A stretch of 64,000 bases of DNA, taken from contig NC_059410.1 in assembly GCF_905220565.1 (NCBI RefSeq), positions 3,363,501 to 3,427,500 on the forward strand, written 5' to 3'. A program made the translations under genes and the position numbers. Each line of letters starts with the position of its first letter. Position 1 is the stretch's first letter. Origin of the DNA: Melitaea cinxia (lineage: Eukaryota; Arthropoda; Insecta; Lepidoptera; Nymphalidae). The notes under the pieces were generated by a model, which was not told the origin of the DNA, did not search any database, and worked only from the letters and a program-made list of their open reading frames with translations. Below, piece after piece: positions 1-10,583 of the stretch.

Positions 1-137
1 CAAACAAACGTATGGTCTCCTTGATGGTAAGCGGTTACCGTAGCGTAGACGCCTGCAACACCAGAAGTCTCGAAAACATTTTGCTGACCCTACCCCTGAC
101 CCATCCCATGAGTGCTGGTTACCTTACTCACCAGATA
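1..137 (-). mobile_element. Rep-B retroposon fragment, cut by window edge
   Basis: Reads as the complement of Rep-B: tgatggtaagcggttaccgta, then gcctgcaacaccagaag, then a degenerate GTCGGCAACGCG-type segment. The family ends in poly-A on the sense strand, so it is a retroposon or LINE 3' end. The short reading frame here is not a gene. Confidence 0.75.
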
Positions 138-1254
138 ATTATGAATCACTGTATATTATACTCAATATTTCCAAATAAAATTCCGTCGGTTCTCGTAAAA
201 TACAGAATTAAAGAGGATTCGAATATATTTTCCACTTCGTTTGTTCTTGTTCCGCTGATCATTACGCCCGCTATTGTCCAAGGTGTACTTACAATGGGTG
301 AATTTTTTTTCCGTATTTCAATATTTTCGCCAAGCGTTACAAATTAAATTTTACGAAGTACAAAGCATTTTCTTAAAGAGGGTTATTTCGCTTCACGAAC
401 ACTTAGAGGTAATTTATGATGACGGAACGTAATCGTTTGTGCTTTGAATTATTTTTTTTGTCAGAATATTTTTTTAGAGTTTTGAATTTTCGTATCGAAT
501 TAGTTTGTCTGAAATTTTGTATTGGCGTTTTTTAAATATGACTGTGTATAGTAATTAGCTTTACCGGCGATTTAGAACGCGTCAAATTTACAATTACCGA
601 TTTATTTACGATAACACTTCAATTATTTACTAATTTTTTAATAACTTCTAGAAGAAATAAAAAACATGGCGCCCAATATGCAAATGTGATAAAATAATAA
701 AGAGCTGGTTTTGTTATATTTATTGTTTATTATTTTAGTCCCAATGTAAAGAAAATAAAAGTTTCTTTTTTATAACAATTAATATTACTTCAAAAAAGTA
801 CCAAACTTTTAGTATAAAAGAAATTTTTATTCATAGTAATATTATTTTAGAAGCATTTTTTTATACGTAGTACTTACGAGAATTCTTTTCAGCAATTTCT
901 TTTTTATATATTTTTAATATCGCAGGAACACAGTCTCTGATTACATAAAGAAAATATTTAATCGTATTTCGTTTTTTTCTTAACAGTGCCACGAAAGAAA
1001 GCCTTATCGCTTACACGCCTTTCATTTCTAATTTTGCTTTTTGAACTACGAAGCCTTTATTCCTTATTATTAATAAATAGAATACTTTCGATATGAAACA
1101 GAATTAAAAAATATTAAATACTATATTACATTTTCTGGAAATATATAATATATTTAAATTAAATTATATGTCTGAATACTCAACCTTTAAGAATGTTATA
1201 TTCAAATTATACTGCTATTAAGTAGCGTTGTTTTTGTTAATAAAACACGAGTGA
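138..1254. other. AT-rich DNA, no gene seen
   Basis: Long A and T runs and scattered stops on both strands. I see no repeat family, RNA gene or coding segment. Confidence 0.5.
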
Positions 1255-1352
1255 CTCTTGAGGTGCTCTGTGTTGACAGCTTGGATCGATGACGCGTTGT
1301 TATGCTTCTGATTATGCAAGTTGCCGTAGAATACGGTAACCGCTTACTGTTA
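1255..1352 (+). mobile_element. Degenerate Rep-B fragment
   Basis: Shares an order of motifs with Rep-B (atgcttctg...ttgc...tacggtaaccgcttac) but is strongly diverged, so an old copy. Confidence 0.5.
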
Positions 1353-2067
1353 TGTACATTATTTACCGCCCTATATTAAAAAAAAAAGTTTTTTCCCGTG
1401 ACGTACATGTCTTCCGGAATTCGTAGGAACTTTTTTGAATTTGTGAAGTGAAACAGGAACAAAAGCTTCCTAATCTAGCGATTACTAATTTAAAATTTGT
1501 TTTTCTTGTAACGATGAAAACCAAAATCACTACATCTGACTAACAACAAAATGACCAGGATCTGTATTAATATCATAACTAGACAACTCGTATTTTTTTG
1601 CTATAATCAACAACTATGAATTACTAAAACTCCTTAATCGAGTTTAAATATACAATTTTAACTTGCCAAAATCCTGAAATATAATCTAGTCTAAACTGGA
1701 TAGTTAGATGTTTTATTTGAAGCGAAGTTTTCATATAATATTGTAAATATTTCCACAAACCACACCTGTTCCCGCATAACTTTAAATGTTTGAACTGAAA
1801 GTTACATTTTGTTGTTTAGTTCATAGTAAATTTTATTAAGAATTTAATATTGTTTTCGTACTTATATCTAATGCTGCAAAATGTTTTCGAAGTCACTTTG
1901 AACTGTGTCTCCTGCTGCACGTTTTAAGTTAATACTCCATGTCTATGAGTCCCATCGTGATATAATGTCTATAATCTTTTAAATCTTTTTGAAGTGTTTT
2001 TTTTTTTGAATAGTTGTGATTTGAATCTTGATGAAGGGAAAATGCGTTACGATAAAGAAACAAACAC
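1353..2067. other. AT-rich DNA, no gene seen
   Basis: Low-complexity AT-rich sequence; nothing recognisable. Confidence 0.45.
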
Positions 2068-2205
2068 ATAATAATAATAATAATAATCTTTATTGCACAC
2101 AGTTAAAATATACAAACAAAAGTAGTATAATTAGAGGAAGATGTACAAAGGTGGACTTATCGCTATCAGAACGATTTCTTCCAGACAACTTTTGGGTTCG
2201 TAGAA
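2068..2205 (-). mobile_element. Rep-J LINE 3' end with (ATT)n tail
   Basis: On the minus strand it reads CCCAAAAGTTGTCTGG...CGATAAG...CTGTGTGCAATAAAGATT and ends in (ATT)n (plus-strand ATA run at 2068-2087). The AATAAAG plus trinucleotide tail looks like a LINE 3' UTR. An inverted relative lies at 2553-2705. Confidence 0.65.
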
Positions 2206-2352
2206 TTTGTTGATAGAAGTTGTTGAATTAATAGAAGAGAATTAGTTAGAATATATTACTCAGAACGCGTAAGCGACGCATTTTGAATGGAGCTTACGAC
2301 CTTTTTCACGAGACTGTATCATCGTCGATAGAACACATCGCAAAAGCTAAAC

Positions 2353-2483
2353 ATACTACGACTTTTCAGAAGTTTCATTTCTGCCGTGCCGCATTGCACA
2401 CATTTTATTTATTTTTATTGAGAAAAAAAATTGTCGTAGTCACTTTTCAGAAGTTACACTTCTGCTGTGAATGAATTGCACAG
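2353..2483. repeat. Imperfect direct repeat, two units about 80 bp apart
   Basis: A segment with acttttcagaagtt..ca.ttctgc and a nearby GAATTGCACA/GCATTGCACA box occurs at 2360-2400 and again at 2440-2483. It may be the remnant of a small transposable element. Confidence 0.4.
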
Positions 2484-2552
2484 ACACTTTTTTATAATTA
2501 GATTGTACACACATGATACTAACTTTCCCTATCCCCACTAACAATCAATTCT

Positions 2553-2705
2553 AGTCCTTTGCCCAAAGGTCACCTGCAAGAAATCACTGCTTCAGCAATA
2601 AGGCCGCCTGTTGCAACTAAAGCAACTTTATTATTTTTGTTTACGAAATAAAATTCTTGTTACTTTTTGTGTTGGTGTGCTTTTTGCAGTATAAATAAAT
2701 AAATA
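2553..2705 (+). mobile_element. Rep-J LINE 3' end, diverged
   Basis: Carries cccaaaggtcacctgcaag...caataaggccgcct, the same order of boxes as the minus copy at 2068-2205, and ends in a TAAA-type simple tail. Confidence 0.6.
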
Positions 2706-3470
2706 AATATATTTCTACTCATTCCATTTCCTCCTATTAAAAAAAGGCTTATGTACTCAGTGATAGCATATGTAGCATTCAGCTGGTGAGTAAATACCAA
2801 AAACCGGTTCATTAGATTTGAGTTTTTCAATTAAAAACAAATATACAATCTTTTTTATAACACGATGGTGAAATATTATTGTATTTTTTAAATTATAAAT
2901 TATTTTAAATTCCGAAATCCAACTGTAACTCAAACAAAATATTACAAACAGCATATCCCGAGTAATAACAGTTTAAAGTATATTTCTCGTCTTGGAGTCG
3001 CGTCCGGGAGCCGTTCGCAGATAATAAATAGTATAATAAACAAGATTAACGACGCATAAGGAGGCACGTTTCGTGGACAGTGATGTAAATGCATATGGAC
3101 CGCTAGGGGTTCACGTCACACCGTAGTGTGTGAGTAAATATTAATTAAATTCAAATAAAAAGCTTAATAACGCTCAGTCAAAAGTTCGATCTAACGCATG
3201 ACAAAGTGATCTTTTATTGGCCATAAAGGTGTGCATGTTTTTTAGTAAACATAATTCCTGATTCCAATGTAGTATGGTCTTTTTATTAAGGCATTTAAGT
3301 TTAAAAAATTTGTTTAGTCCCTTTGTATAAAAACGTCAAAACGAATCATAGTTTTGTAATAATTTTTTTAGTTTGACTTTCTTTATTATAATGGGAAGTC
3401 TAATCTTTTAATCTTAACTGTACTCTAAAGAAGTTATTTGGACACCATTTAACATTAAAAAAGTCTACAT
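2706..3470. other. AT-rich DNA with a moderately GC-rich patch
   Basis: No gene seen. A CpG-containing patch at about 2995-3135 stands out from its surroundings but has no family I can name. Confidence 0.4.
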
Positions 3471-3730
3471 GACATTGTTATGTCAAACGTAACCTATAAA
3501 ATAACACATCATTTATGGAAAGCGAGAACAATGACAAATGGTACGCACGCGATGTCGACGAATGAGGTGGTTATTCACACGACAATTACCGAAAACAGTC
3601 GAAATTTAACGAGCGTGTGTGTTACCAGAGTGATAAAGATAATGTTACGTAACGGTGTAAATGTGTATCGGCGGTTGCACAGCGCATGCCCGTCGTGCAC
3701 CGGTTAGTTCAAATATTTATACCACCGGAG

Positions 3731-3790
3731 CGGGGCGGGGTTGGTCTCAGCTATAAAATTTACATTTTTACAAACGTGCGGTTCGCATTT
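3731..3790 (+). promoter_or_regulatory. Candidate Pol II core promoter (GC box, TATA, initiator-like)
   Basis: A GC box (cggggcgggg, 3731-3740) is followed by TATAAAA at 3752-3758 and an arthropod initiator-like GCATT at 3785-3789. If its A (3787) is +1, the TATA box starts at -35. The preceding 250 bp is richer in CpG than the rest of the region and does not match the repeat families. I cannot identify a downstream exon, so the gene is unknown. Short motifs arise by chance; the spacing and base composition are what make it worth listing. Confidence 0.35.
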
Positions 3791-3989
3791 CGCTTCGTAA
3801 TATTTGTCGCGAGGGTTTTGAAATTGTTAGCGTAATCGTAAATTGTATCGCTAATATTTATGTCTATTACTACAAACAAACAAAATGCCCTTTGTTATGG
3901 TTGTACACTTAATAAAATTAAGTGTTCTATTAAAAATATCTACGTTACGACCTTTATCTGTACAGATATACAAATTTTTCATCTATACA

Positions 3990-4282
3990 AGTTAATAAAA
4001 TTGGAGTGTTTGTTTGTAATATTAAAATAACCGCTTTTTACTAAATTTATATGCATGTATGCACGGGACATATACCAAAATAACATTTTTTTATAATTTC
4101 TGTCTGTTTGTCTGTCTGTTCTAGCTAATCTCTGAAACGGCTAGACCGATTTTGACGGGACTTTCACTGGCAGATAGCTGATGTAATAAGGAGTACCTTA
4201 GGGTAATTTTAAATTAATTTTATTAATTTAACTATTTTGATAAAATCCACGCGGACGAAGTCGCGGGCATGACTATTTTAGA
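3990..4282 (+). mobile_element. Rep-C (tail CGCGGACGAAGTCGCGGGC)
   Basis: Contains a CTGTCTGTTTGTCTGTCTG run, the box ctagaccgattttgacggg, and ends in cgcggacgaagtcgcggg. Minus-strand relatives lie at 30462-30870 and 46604-46850. Confidence 0.75.
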
Positions 4283-5485
4283 AATAAATTTTATGTTTGT
4301 AATCAAGTTAGTTAATTAATAGTTGAATTTCAAGTCTAGAGTATATCAAGCACGAACACGTTAATCGGATAAGTTTGGTTTTATTTTAAATAAGGGAATA
4401 ATTTAAAACGTAGGATACTTGCCTTTTGCCTTGCATCCTAAATTTATTTGCATTACAAAGGTGATGGTCGCATAGATGCGTGGATGGAGCAGTATCTTGG
4501 GACAGGTGGGTTTTTGACGTGAATGTTCCACGAATAAAGAAGACGGCTTCATGATATATTATAAGCGATATTATTCTCTATAGCTGCAATTATAAATGTA
4601 ACTTTTGCTTCCCATGCCCCTTTATAATCTTCTCGTATTATTATTGATTATAGAAATTACTTTCAAATATAATATTTTATACAATAAATGAATAATTAAA
4701 TATCAGATGTTCCTGGCACATAATGACACAAAACATCGTTACCTATTGTAACTAATAATATATTTTTTTCAAATATCCAAAAAAAGAAACGAAATGAAAG
4801 TCGTTTAAAAATAATGAACGAAAAAAACCAAACAATTTCAAACTAAATCAGTTCAACAATAAAATTTTCATTTTCCTGTTTACATCGTGATTTATACAAA
4901 AAAAAACTTGTATAATAAATGAGCATATGAAAACAGGAAAATAAAAACGTACATATACATAAAATTTCAACATTCTCAGCCCATTAAATTCAAGCCTTTG
5001 TGCACAAAACATTTTTAAACTTTGTTATTTGATAGTTCGAATAATAACGCTTTCAAAGTGTTAACATTTAGAGTACGATTTATTCATATTTTGTTATTAA
5101 TATGTTATTATTTTCACGTTATTTCGCGAAAAGTTTTAAAAATTTAAATTTAGAAAAGCGTTTATTTATTTAAAAAAAAAGCTTTAGTTACCTCGTTGGA
5201 GTTTGAATATAAAGGCGGAATTTGTTTACCTCAAAATTTTACATCACGGTTTTATCCATTATTGTTGATGGCGAGTTTTTTCGGCCATTGGTTTTTTTTT
5301 ATAAAAAATTAAATCTCTAAAAGATTCGATACCTAATTTTGGCTTTTATTTTTAATTCTATGAAGAATAAATAAATTTAAATTTAATTTTGGATTCTATG
5401 AAGAAATTTTACATCTTTGAATTCGTCAACGTGCTATCCCTTCGCGTATAATGGAATAATAGCGCTTTCAAAGTGCACAGAAGGT
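4283..5485. other. AT-rich DNA, no gene seen
   Basis: Nothing recognisable apart from A/T tracts and a short repeated word, cgctttcaaagtg, at about 5048 and 5463. Confidence 0.4.
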
Positions 5486-5569
5486 TATATAAGTGAGAAC
5501 TGTAGAGCCACAGTACTAAGAACTAACACAAACGTAGACTGAAATGAATATAATTAAGATATTATCTCT
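5486..5569 (+). promoter_or_regulatory. Weak candidate promoter plus start codon, interrupted by Rep-A
   Basis: TATATAAG (5486-5493) lies about 26 bp upstream of an initiator-like CAGT. The first ATG (5544) opens MNIIKILSL, which resembles the start of an insect secretory signal peptide. Rep-A begins about 25 bp after the ATG, so any gene would be broken here. I cannot find the rest of it. This may be chance in AT-rich DNA. Confidence 0.2.
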
Positions 5570-5652
5570 TCAGCCTATTGCAGTCCACTGCTGGACATAG
5601 GACTCGCCAAGTTCACGGCAAAACAGCGTGAACTCATGTGTTTTGCTCATAT
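5570..5652 (-). mobile_element. Rep-A fragment, 3' part only
   Basis: Reads cagcctattgcagtccac...ctggacatagg, the complement of the Rep-A 3' end, and stops abruptly after tgttttgctcat. This is 5' truncation, as expected for target-primed insertion. Confidence 0.85.
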
Positions 5653-6845
5653 AAACGCCGCTTTTTGTCTGCTATATTATGCTTGTATTATACGTATACA
5701 CCTTTCTTTTGAATCATTCTATCTATTAAAAAAACCGAATCAAAATCCGTTGCGTAGTTTTAAAGATCTAAGGATACACAAGGACCGACAGACAGCGGGA
5801 AGCGATTTTGTTTTATACTATGTAATGATTTCCAGTGAAATCTGTCAAAATATGTAAAAAATAATGACAATGTTAAGTCGAAATCAATATACTCTTATAC
5901 ATTCTACTTACACTATTATTATATTATAGAAGTACGTTAATATACCACAATTAATTGAAATTTGTAATTTGTCAAGCAGCATACAATATGCAGAAGAGTT
6001 AGACCACCGCAGACGGTAATATTTTATTCATATCAGAGTTACTTGTTTATGCGAACAAAGTGCCTTATGTGTGAAAAGTGTGTGGTAAATTTTAAAAGCA
6101 TGTTGGAACAATTTACACAATTATTAAAATATAAATGTACCTATAATTTTTAATACTCTGGTGTTATCTATGACATTCGTTAGCGAATAAGCAAGTTACG
6201 TATGGAACATATTTTAATAACTAAAGTAGGAAGTTGAACTATAGATCACGAAAGGGGAATGATTAGTTTCCTGCTATCTCATCCATAGTATAGAATTCGA
6301 TAATGATTATTCTAGCTTAGGTTTTGAATACATTTGAATTAATATTAATGAAAATGTTTTTTTCAGAGACTTCAGTCAAAGTAAAATAGAACTAGTATAA
6401 AATAAGACCGCATTTCAGTAAGAAAATATTTTCGGATTTGATTGAACTTTTTCGTTGGCTTCAATTCCCTTGCAACTTATGTTAGTAAGCTCACCGATCG
6501 CGTTACATTTGTTTCAATAAATTGACATATATCTTTTATAATGTTTGCTCGCAAAAAGGAGAAAGTCTACTCCAATTAAGATCAGCAAGTAATGCAACGT
6601 CTACGCACACAATTAATTACGCACTAGCGGTCGCCCGGTGATGGAAATTCAACCATAATTAAAGTATAAGTTTGAACTTTATTAAGATTCTGTTGTCAGA
6701 GACTATACTTCTATAATATTAATTAAAAAGTATATTTATATGCGAGTTTGTGTCAAATACATGGCAGTGTGTGTAATTTTTTTAATTGATTTTACGTATT
6801 TTTATGCATAATTAAAAAAGAAATTAGCATTCTGCATTCCTATCT
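5653..6845. other. AT-rich DNA, no gene seen
   Basis: No repeat family or coding segment recognised. Confidence 0.4.
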
Positions 6846-7293
6846 ATCTATACATATAATAAAATGGTAGGAAAGTCAAAACTGTACATTGAATATTTCT
6901 TTTTTAAGAATACTTGGGGTGTGATCTACAATCGATACCGAAGCCAAAAATATAGTTTTTAGAATTTTTGTCTGTTTGTCTGTATGTATGTCCGGGATAA
7001 ACTCAAAAATTACCACATGGATTTACTTCAAATTTGGCACGAATATTATTAAGAAGTCGGGTCAAAATATAGGCTACATATTATCACGCTATCACCTACG
7101 GGAAACGACCAGTGAACCTTTATTTCTTCAACGCATTCTGTAACAACGTGTAATCTAACGACGCATATTTGAATGTTTTTGTTATTATTCTAATAATCAT
7201 GTCATAAGCTAGCTTCACACTATAAATAAAGACATTCTGTAGTATATTTAGTATCAGCATTGCTCCCGTGCGAAGCCGGGACGGGTCGCTAGT
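6846..7293 (+). mobile_element. Rep-D (ends CGGGACGGGTCGCTAGT)
   Basis: Contains a TTTGTCTGTTTGTCTGTATGT run and gtccgggataaactcaaaaa, and ends in cccgtgcgaagccgggacgg followed by gtcgctagt. CCCGT and ACGGG near the end can pair as a short hairpin. Confidence 0.65.
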
Positions 7294-8009
7294 ATAAAAT
7301 ATAAGCGTGCAAAATTTCATACTTCTTCATCCGCGCAATTTTCGTAAAAAGGGGTACAAAATTTTGTTTCACGTATATAGATTATTAGATAGAACTCAAA
7401 ACTTACTCCTAAGATTACACGCACGACAATCACCAGCTTTTAATTAAAAAAAAGATTCATCAAAATCAGTAAATCCAATAAAAGAAAATACAGACGAATT
7501 GAGCACCTCGTTTTTTTTTTTAAAGTGTATTAAAACGTGAACACGTTTAGAATGATTCTTTATACTTGAAAATGAAACTTATATTTTCGTCACTATATTT
7601 ATTTTTTTCTTTCTTCCAATTACGTATTCTGTCATGCGAAAACCTCGGGATATTTATGTTTGTTTATACCCTTTTCGACTCAGGTTGAATGTTCAAAAGG
7701 GACCTTTCGAGGAAAACCGTTTATTCGGAATTTCTACTCTAATGCCTTGTCCCTTAATCAACGCTTTTTATCCTTTCCTTCCGGATTTTCATATTTGTTG
7801 TGTTCTTTTTATTTATAGATGTGTACGTTCCAGGGCACTGGCTAACTTGGTACAAGACTAATAAAATAGTTGTAAAAATATAAGTATTCATATCCTGTCA
7901 AATTTATTTTTATACAAATTTTATACACTGTGACTAATAATTGTCATTTTGTAGCAAATATATTCAATAAACTATATTTAATAATTATTTAGTGTAAGGT
8001 ACAATCACT
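7294..8009. other. AT-rich DNA, no gene seen
   Basis: Nothing recognised beyond A/T tracts. Confidence 0.4.
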
Positions 8010-8139
8010 TTAGCCTATCGTAGTCAACTGCTGGACATAGGCCTCCTTAAGCTCGCGCCACACATTCTGATTTTCCGCAATCCTCATCAAGCCTTCAGCG
8101 GCGCTCTTACGTAGATCATCGGTCTAGCGAACCGTAGGA
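8010..8139 (-). pseudogene. C-terminal remnant of an RTE-like LINE ORF
   Basis: On the minus strand one frame reads RxTDDLRKSAAEGLMRIAEN, continues through NVWRELKEAYVQQLTTIG, and ends at TAA (8010-8012). I recognise this from memory as the tail of a lepidopteran RTE-like endonuclease/reverse-transcriptase protein (TDDL...GWMR...WR.L.EAYVQQW). One stop interrupts the start of the block and no upstream coding sequence is present, so it is a dead, strongly 5'-truncated copy. Rep-A carries the same terminal coding segment. Confidence 0.7.
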
Positions 8140-8885
8140 CACAAATCGATAATTGCTACACAGTTACAATCTTTTTATCTAGGATATTTTTTTAAATTGT
8201 AGTTAAGGCATACATAATCATTTTGAATAAAATTATTAATATTAATTATTATTTAGTTTATTTATTATATTTACTTGAATATTAATTTCCTATTTGATGC
8301 TAATAAATCGAAATTGATTTTGTATTTACGAGCTTGTTTATTGAAGAATATTAAACGTATATCACGCTATACAATATATAAGATCACTGGATATTATATT
8401 TCATATCTCACCTGATAATTCAGATTGAACAGAACATTAACCAACCAAAATCGTATCTAATTTTAATGCAAGTGGAAACGCGTGCATTATTTATTGGTAC
8501 ATTCATATTGTATCAAATTTATTCACATTATTTTTACAACACATTGAAATATTTATCAATCAATTTGTATGACTACAAAAGAAATAGTCAATTCTCTCGT
8601 AGGTCAAATTCTCCCAAAAAAGACATTTAAATAAAAAAATAAATAAATAAATAATGTAATTGAAGATATATTTGGAAATTCTGTACTACCATTAAGCGTC
8701 ATCTACCACAAGCTTAGTAAATTATTTTATGTTCGGTGGATGAATAAAAGTATTCTATAAACGACTTACTGACCCGACAGACATAGTGACAATCAAACGC
8801 GTGAAATTTTAATAACCGTTACGTTTTTTTTTTTAAATTTTCTAAACTATCTAAGATTTTAGATTAACATGGTTACTTCTATTAC
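8140..8885. other. AT-rich left flank of the BEL/Pao insertion
   Basis: No gene seen. A 17-nt word (aattttctaaactatct, 8836-8852) recurs just right of the BEL/Pao element at 13615-13631. Confidence 0.45.
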
Positions 8886-8920
8886 GAAAATTATTCGAAA
8901 ACGGAAATAATAAACATGGT

Positions 8921-9899
8921 TGTTACGGCCCTAGCCAGTCCAGCAGAGCCTCAGAGGTCGGGGCCCATCAGCGACCTCCCGGCGGACTGCCTAGGGTCGG
9001 GTACGGAATACCTATGGCGGTCAGGATATGCGGCGTGAGCAATCCAATACAAAAAAGGGGTTGAAAAATAAGAAGGAAATTGCACTTACCTTCGAAGGGC
9101 AGCTAGGGTCTATTGGGATCGAAGATCGCCAGGGAACGTGTATAGGTCGTGTGGTGTGGTGTGACGTTAAGTGTAAAATAGGTGTCCTGACAGTCCCCGA
9201 GAAGGAGGCCCCAGGCCCCCAGACTTCGACAGTGAGTAGACACTCCCAGTCACTCGCCAGCAGACACGTCACAGAATTGATTATAACGAAATAAATAACT
9301 CAGTCAATACACAAGCAGTTACAGTCACAAGCACAGCAACAAATATTTACAGTTACCAAATAAACCGTTAGATATATTCACAGGACCGCGTGCGGTCACG
9401 CCAGCAAAGAGTCCGAACCCGACATTGGGGTTCTCATAAAGCGACACAGAAAATTGCGTTCGTGCAGAGCGAACTCGAGACTTTACAGTTAAGTTATAAG
9501 TACAGCAATTAAAACGGTAACAGTAAAGTAAGTAAGTAAGCAGTTAATAAACCACGAGGCACGCGCAAAACAATAAGTCCAACAATGGGAACTGGCCGGC
9601 CGTCGAGCAGCGATACGGCCACACCTTGCAGAGCGGACGCGAGACTATATTCGCCGTATCGAGCAGCGATACGTCCGCTACCGTGAGAGCGGAATCGAGA
9701 CTGTTCGCCGCTAAGCGGCGCGGGCGACGGCGACGGCGGGGGGCCGTGCCACCTGGCGATATCACCGATGAAGCCCATACAGAAAAAAGCGTCGCTAACG
9801 CAGCGAAATGGTATTACAAAATCATAAGTAATAAATGACAGAGCCACGGTTAAACTAAACTCTAAGGCAATCGCTCTAAGGCGCGATTTGGCCTAAACA
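8921..9899 (-). repeat. 3' LTR of the BEL/Pao element
   Basis: Begins TGTTACGGCC and ends CCTAAACA on the plus strand, the canonical TG...CA boundary. It matches 12612-13590 at a constant offset of 3,691 bp. Short reading frames inside it occur twice, once per LTR, and are not genes. Confidence 0.95.
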
Positions 9900-9912
9900 A
9901 TCCCCCGTCCCG
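9900..9912 (-). other. Polypurine tract of the BEL/Pao element
   Basis: The minus strand reads CGGGACGGGGGAT directly before the 3' LTR, as expected for the plus-strand DNA primer. Confidence 0.75.
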
Positions 9913-9969
9913 GACAGAAGGGCATTATGTCCGCGAGCAAATCGGTAAACGAAACAGGGTCGGATCGGA

Positions 9970-10238
9970 TCAGGTCAGGGACCCCACGGCAAAAACAAAA
10001 CAGCTAAGTGCGGCCACAAAGGCTTCAGTGCTGAGGGCACTTACAAGTTTCAGATGAACGGCCTTAGTGGAGAGACACACGAACACGCACAGGTAGGCTC
10101 CATGTGAGCACGCGTTACGAAAGCAGGACGACTTGACTAAGACAGGGCCAGCGAAATTAGTTCCGACTCCAGCGAATGGTCGGATGGCAGTGACGCGATC
10201 GGCTGGCAAGTCGCCCATCATAGGGTGAGAAATGGCGG
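9970..10238 (-). pseudogene. BEL/Pao integrase remnant
   Basis: The minus-strand frame has MGDLPADRVT...RPFAGVG (start of the integrase core), then AYLCVFVCLSTKAVHLKLVS and LSTEAFVAAL, which are characteristic of BEL/Pao integrases. The zinc-binding N-terminal region is missing apart from a few residues before MGDLP. The core is cut after SCFVFAVGSLT, so the later catalytic acidic residues and the C-terminal domain are absent. It is in a different frame from the protease remnant just upstream and cannot encode a working integrase. Confidence 0.88.
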
Positions 10239-10241
10239 CCT

Positions 10242-10583
10242 TCAGTTTGTAGCACGGGATACATTTAAAGATGACGCTCCGGATGGTGCGTCGGCCCTAA
10301 GACAGGGCCAGCAAATTAATTCAGCTCTTCCCCTAGGAGCGGGAGGCTCCAGGCCTCCGATGCCAAACATTCGACGTGATTCAAAGCTCCAGGGGAGCCC
10401 TAGTCTTCCCACCAACCAAATAGAGGCCACACAATGTTGTGAACCCGAGTCCAACAAGGCGCGAGATGTTAGACAGTCGCCCTTCGGGTTGTACACCTGC
10501 ACTGAGGCTGTCTGCAAAAGGACAGTTTGACAGCTTAAAGGCTCAGTGGAGGTGGCCGTGGTGGGAGATAGGGCGGCAGCTAC
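10242..10583 (-). pseudogene. BEL/Pao retropepsin-like protease remnant
   Basis: This frame continues directly from gag after one TAG codon (10586-10584). It carries the typical pol start CQTVLLQTASVQVYNPKG and the aspartic-protease motif LLDSGSQ, then a FGIGGL-like segment. It ends at 10242, where the sequence jumps to integrase sequence in another frame, so the rest of the pol protein (reverse transcriptase, RNase H, early integrase) has been deleted. The catalytic Asp in LLDSGSQ is present. Confidence 0.85.

Noticed and set aside
6846..7293. Helitron call for repeats ending in CTAGT
   Set aside because: The base after CTAGT is often A or G rather than T, and no TC start could be assigned; left as an unclassified repeat end.
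9021..9838. Several 60-110-codon frames, repeated at 12712-13529
   Set aside because: They lie inside the two LTRs at a constant 3,691-bp offset, on both strands, and are by-products of LTR sequence.
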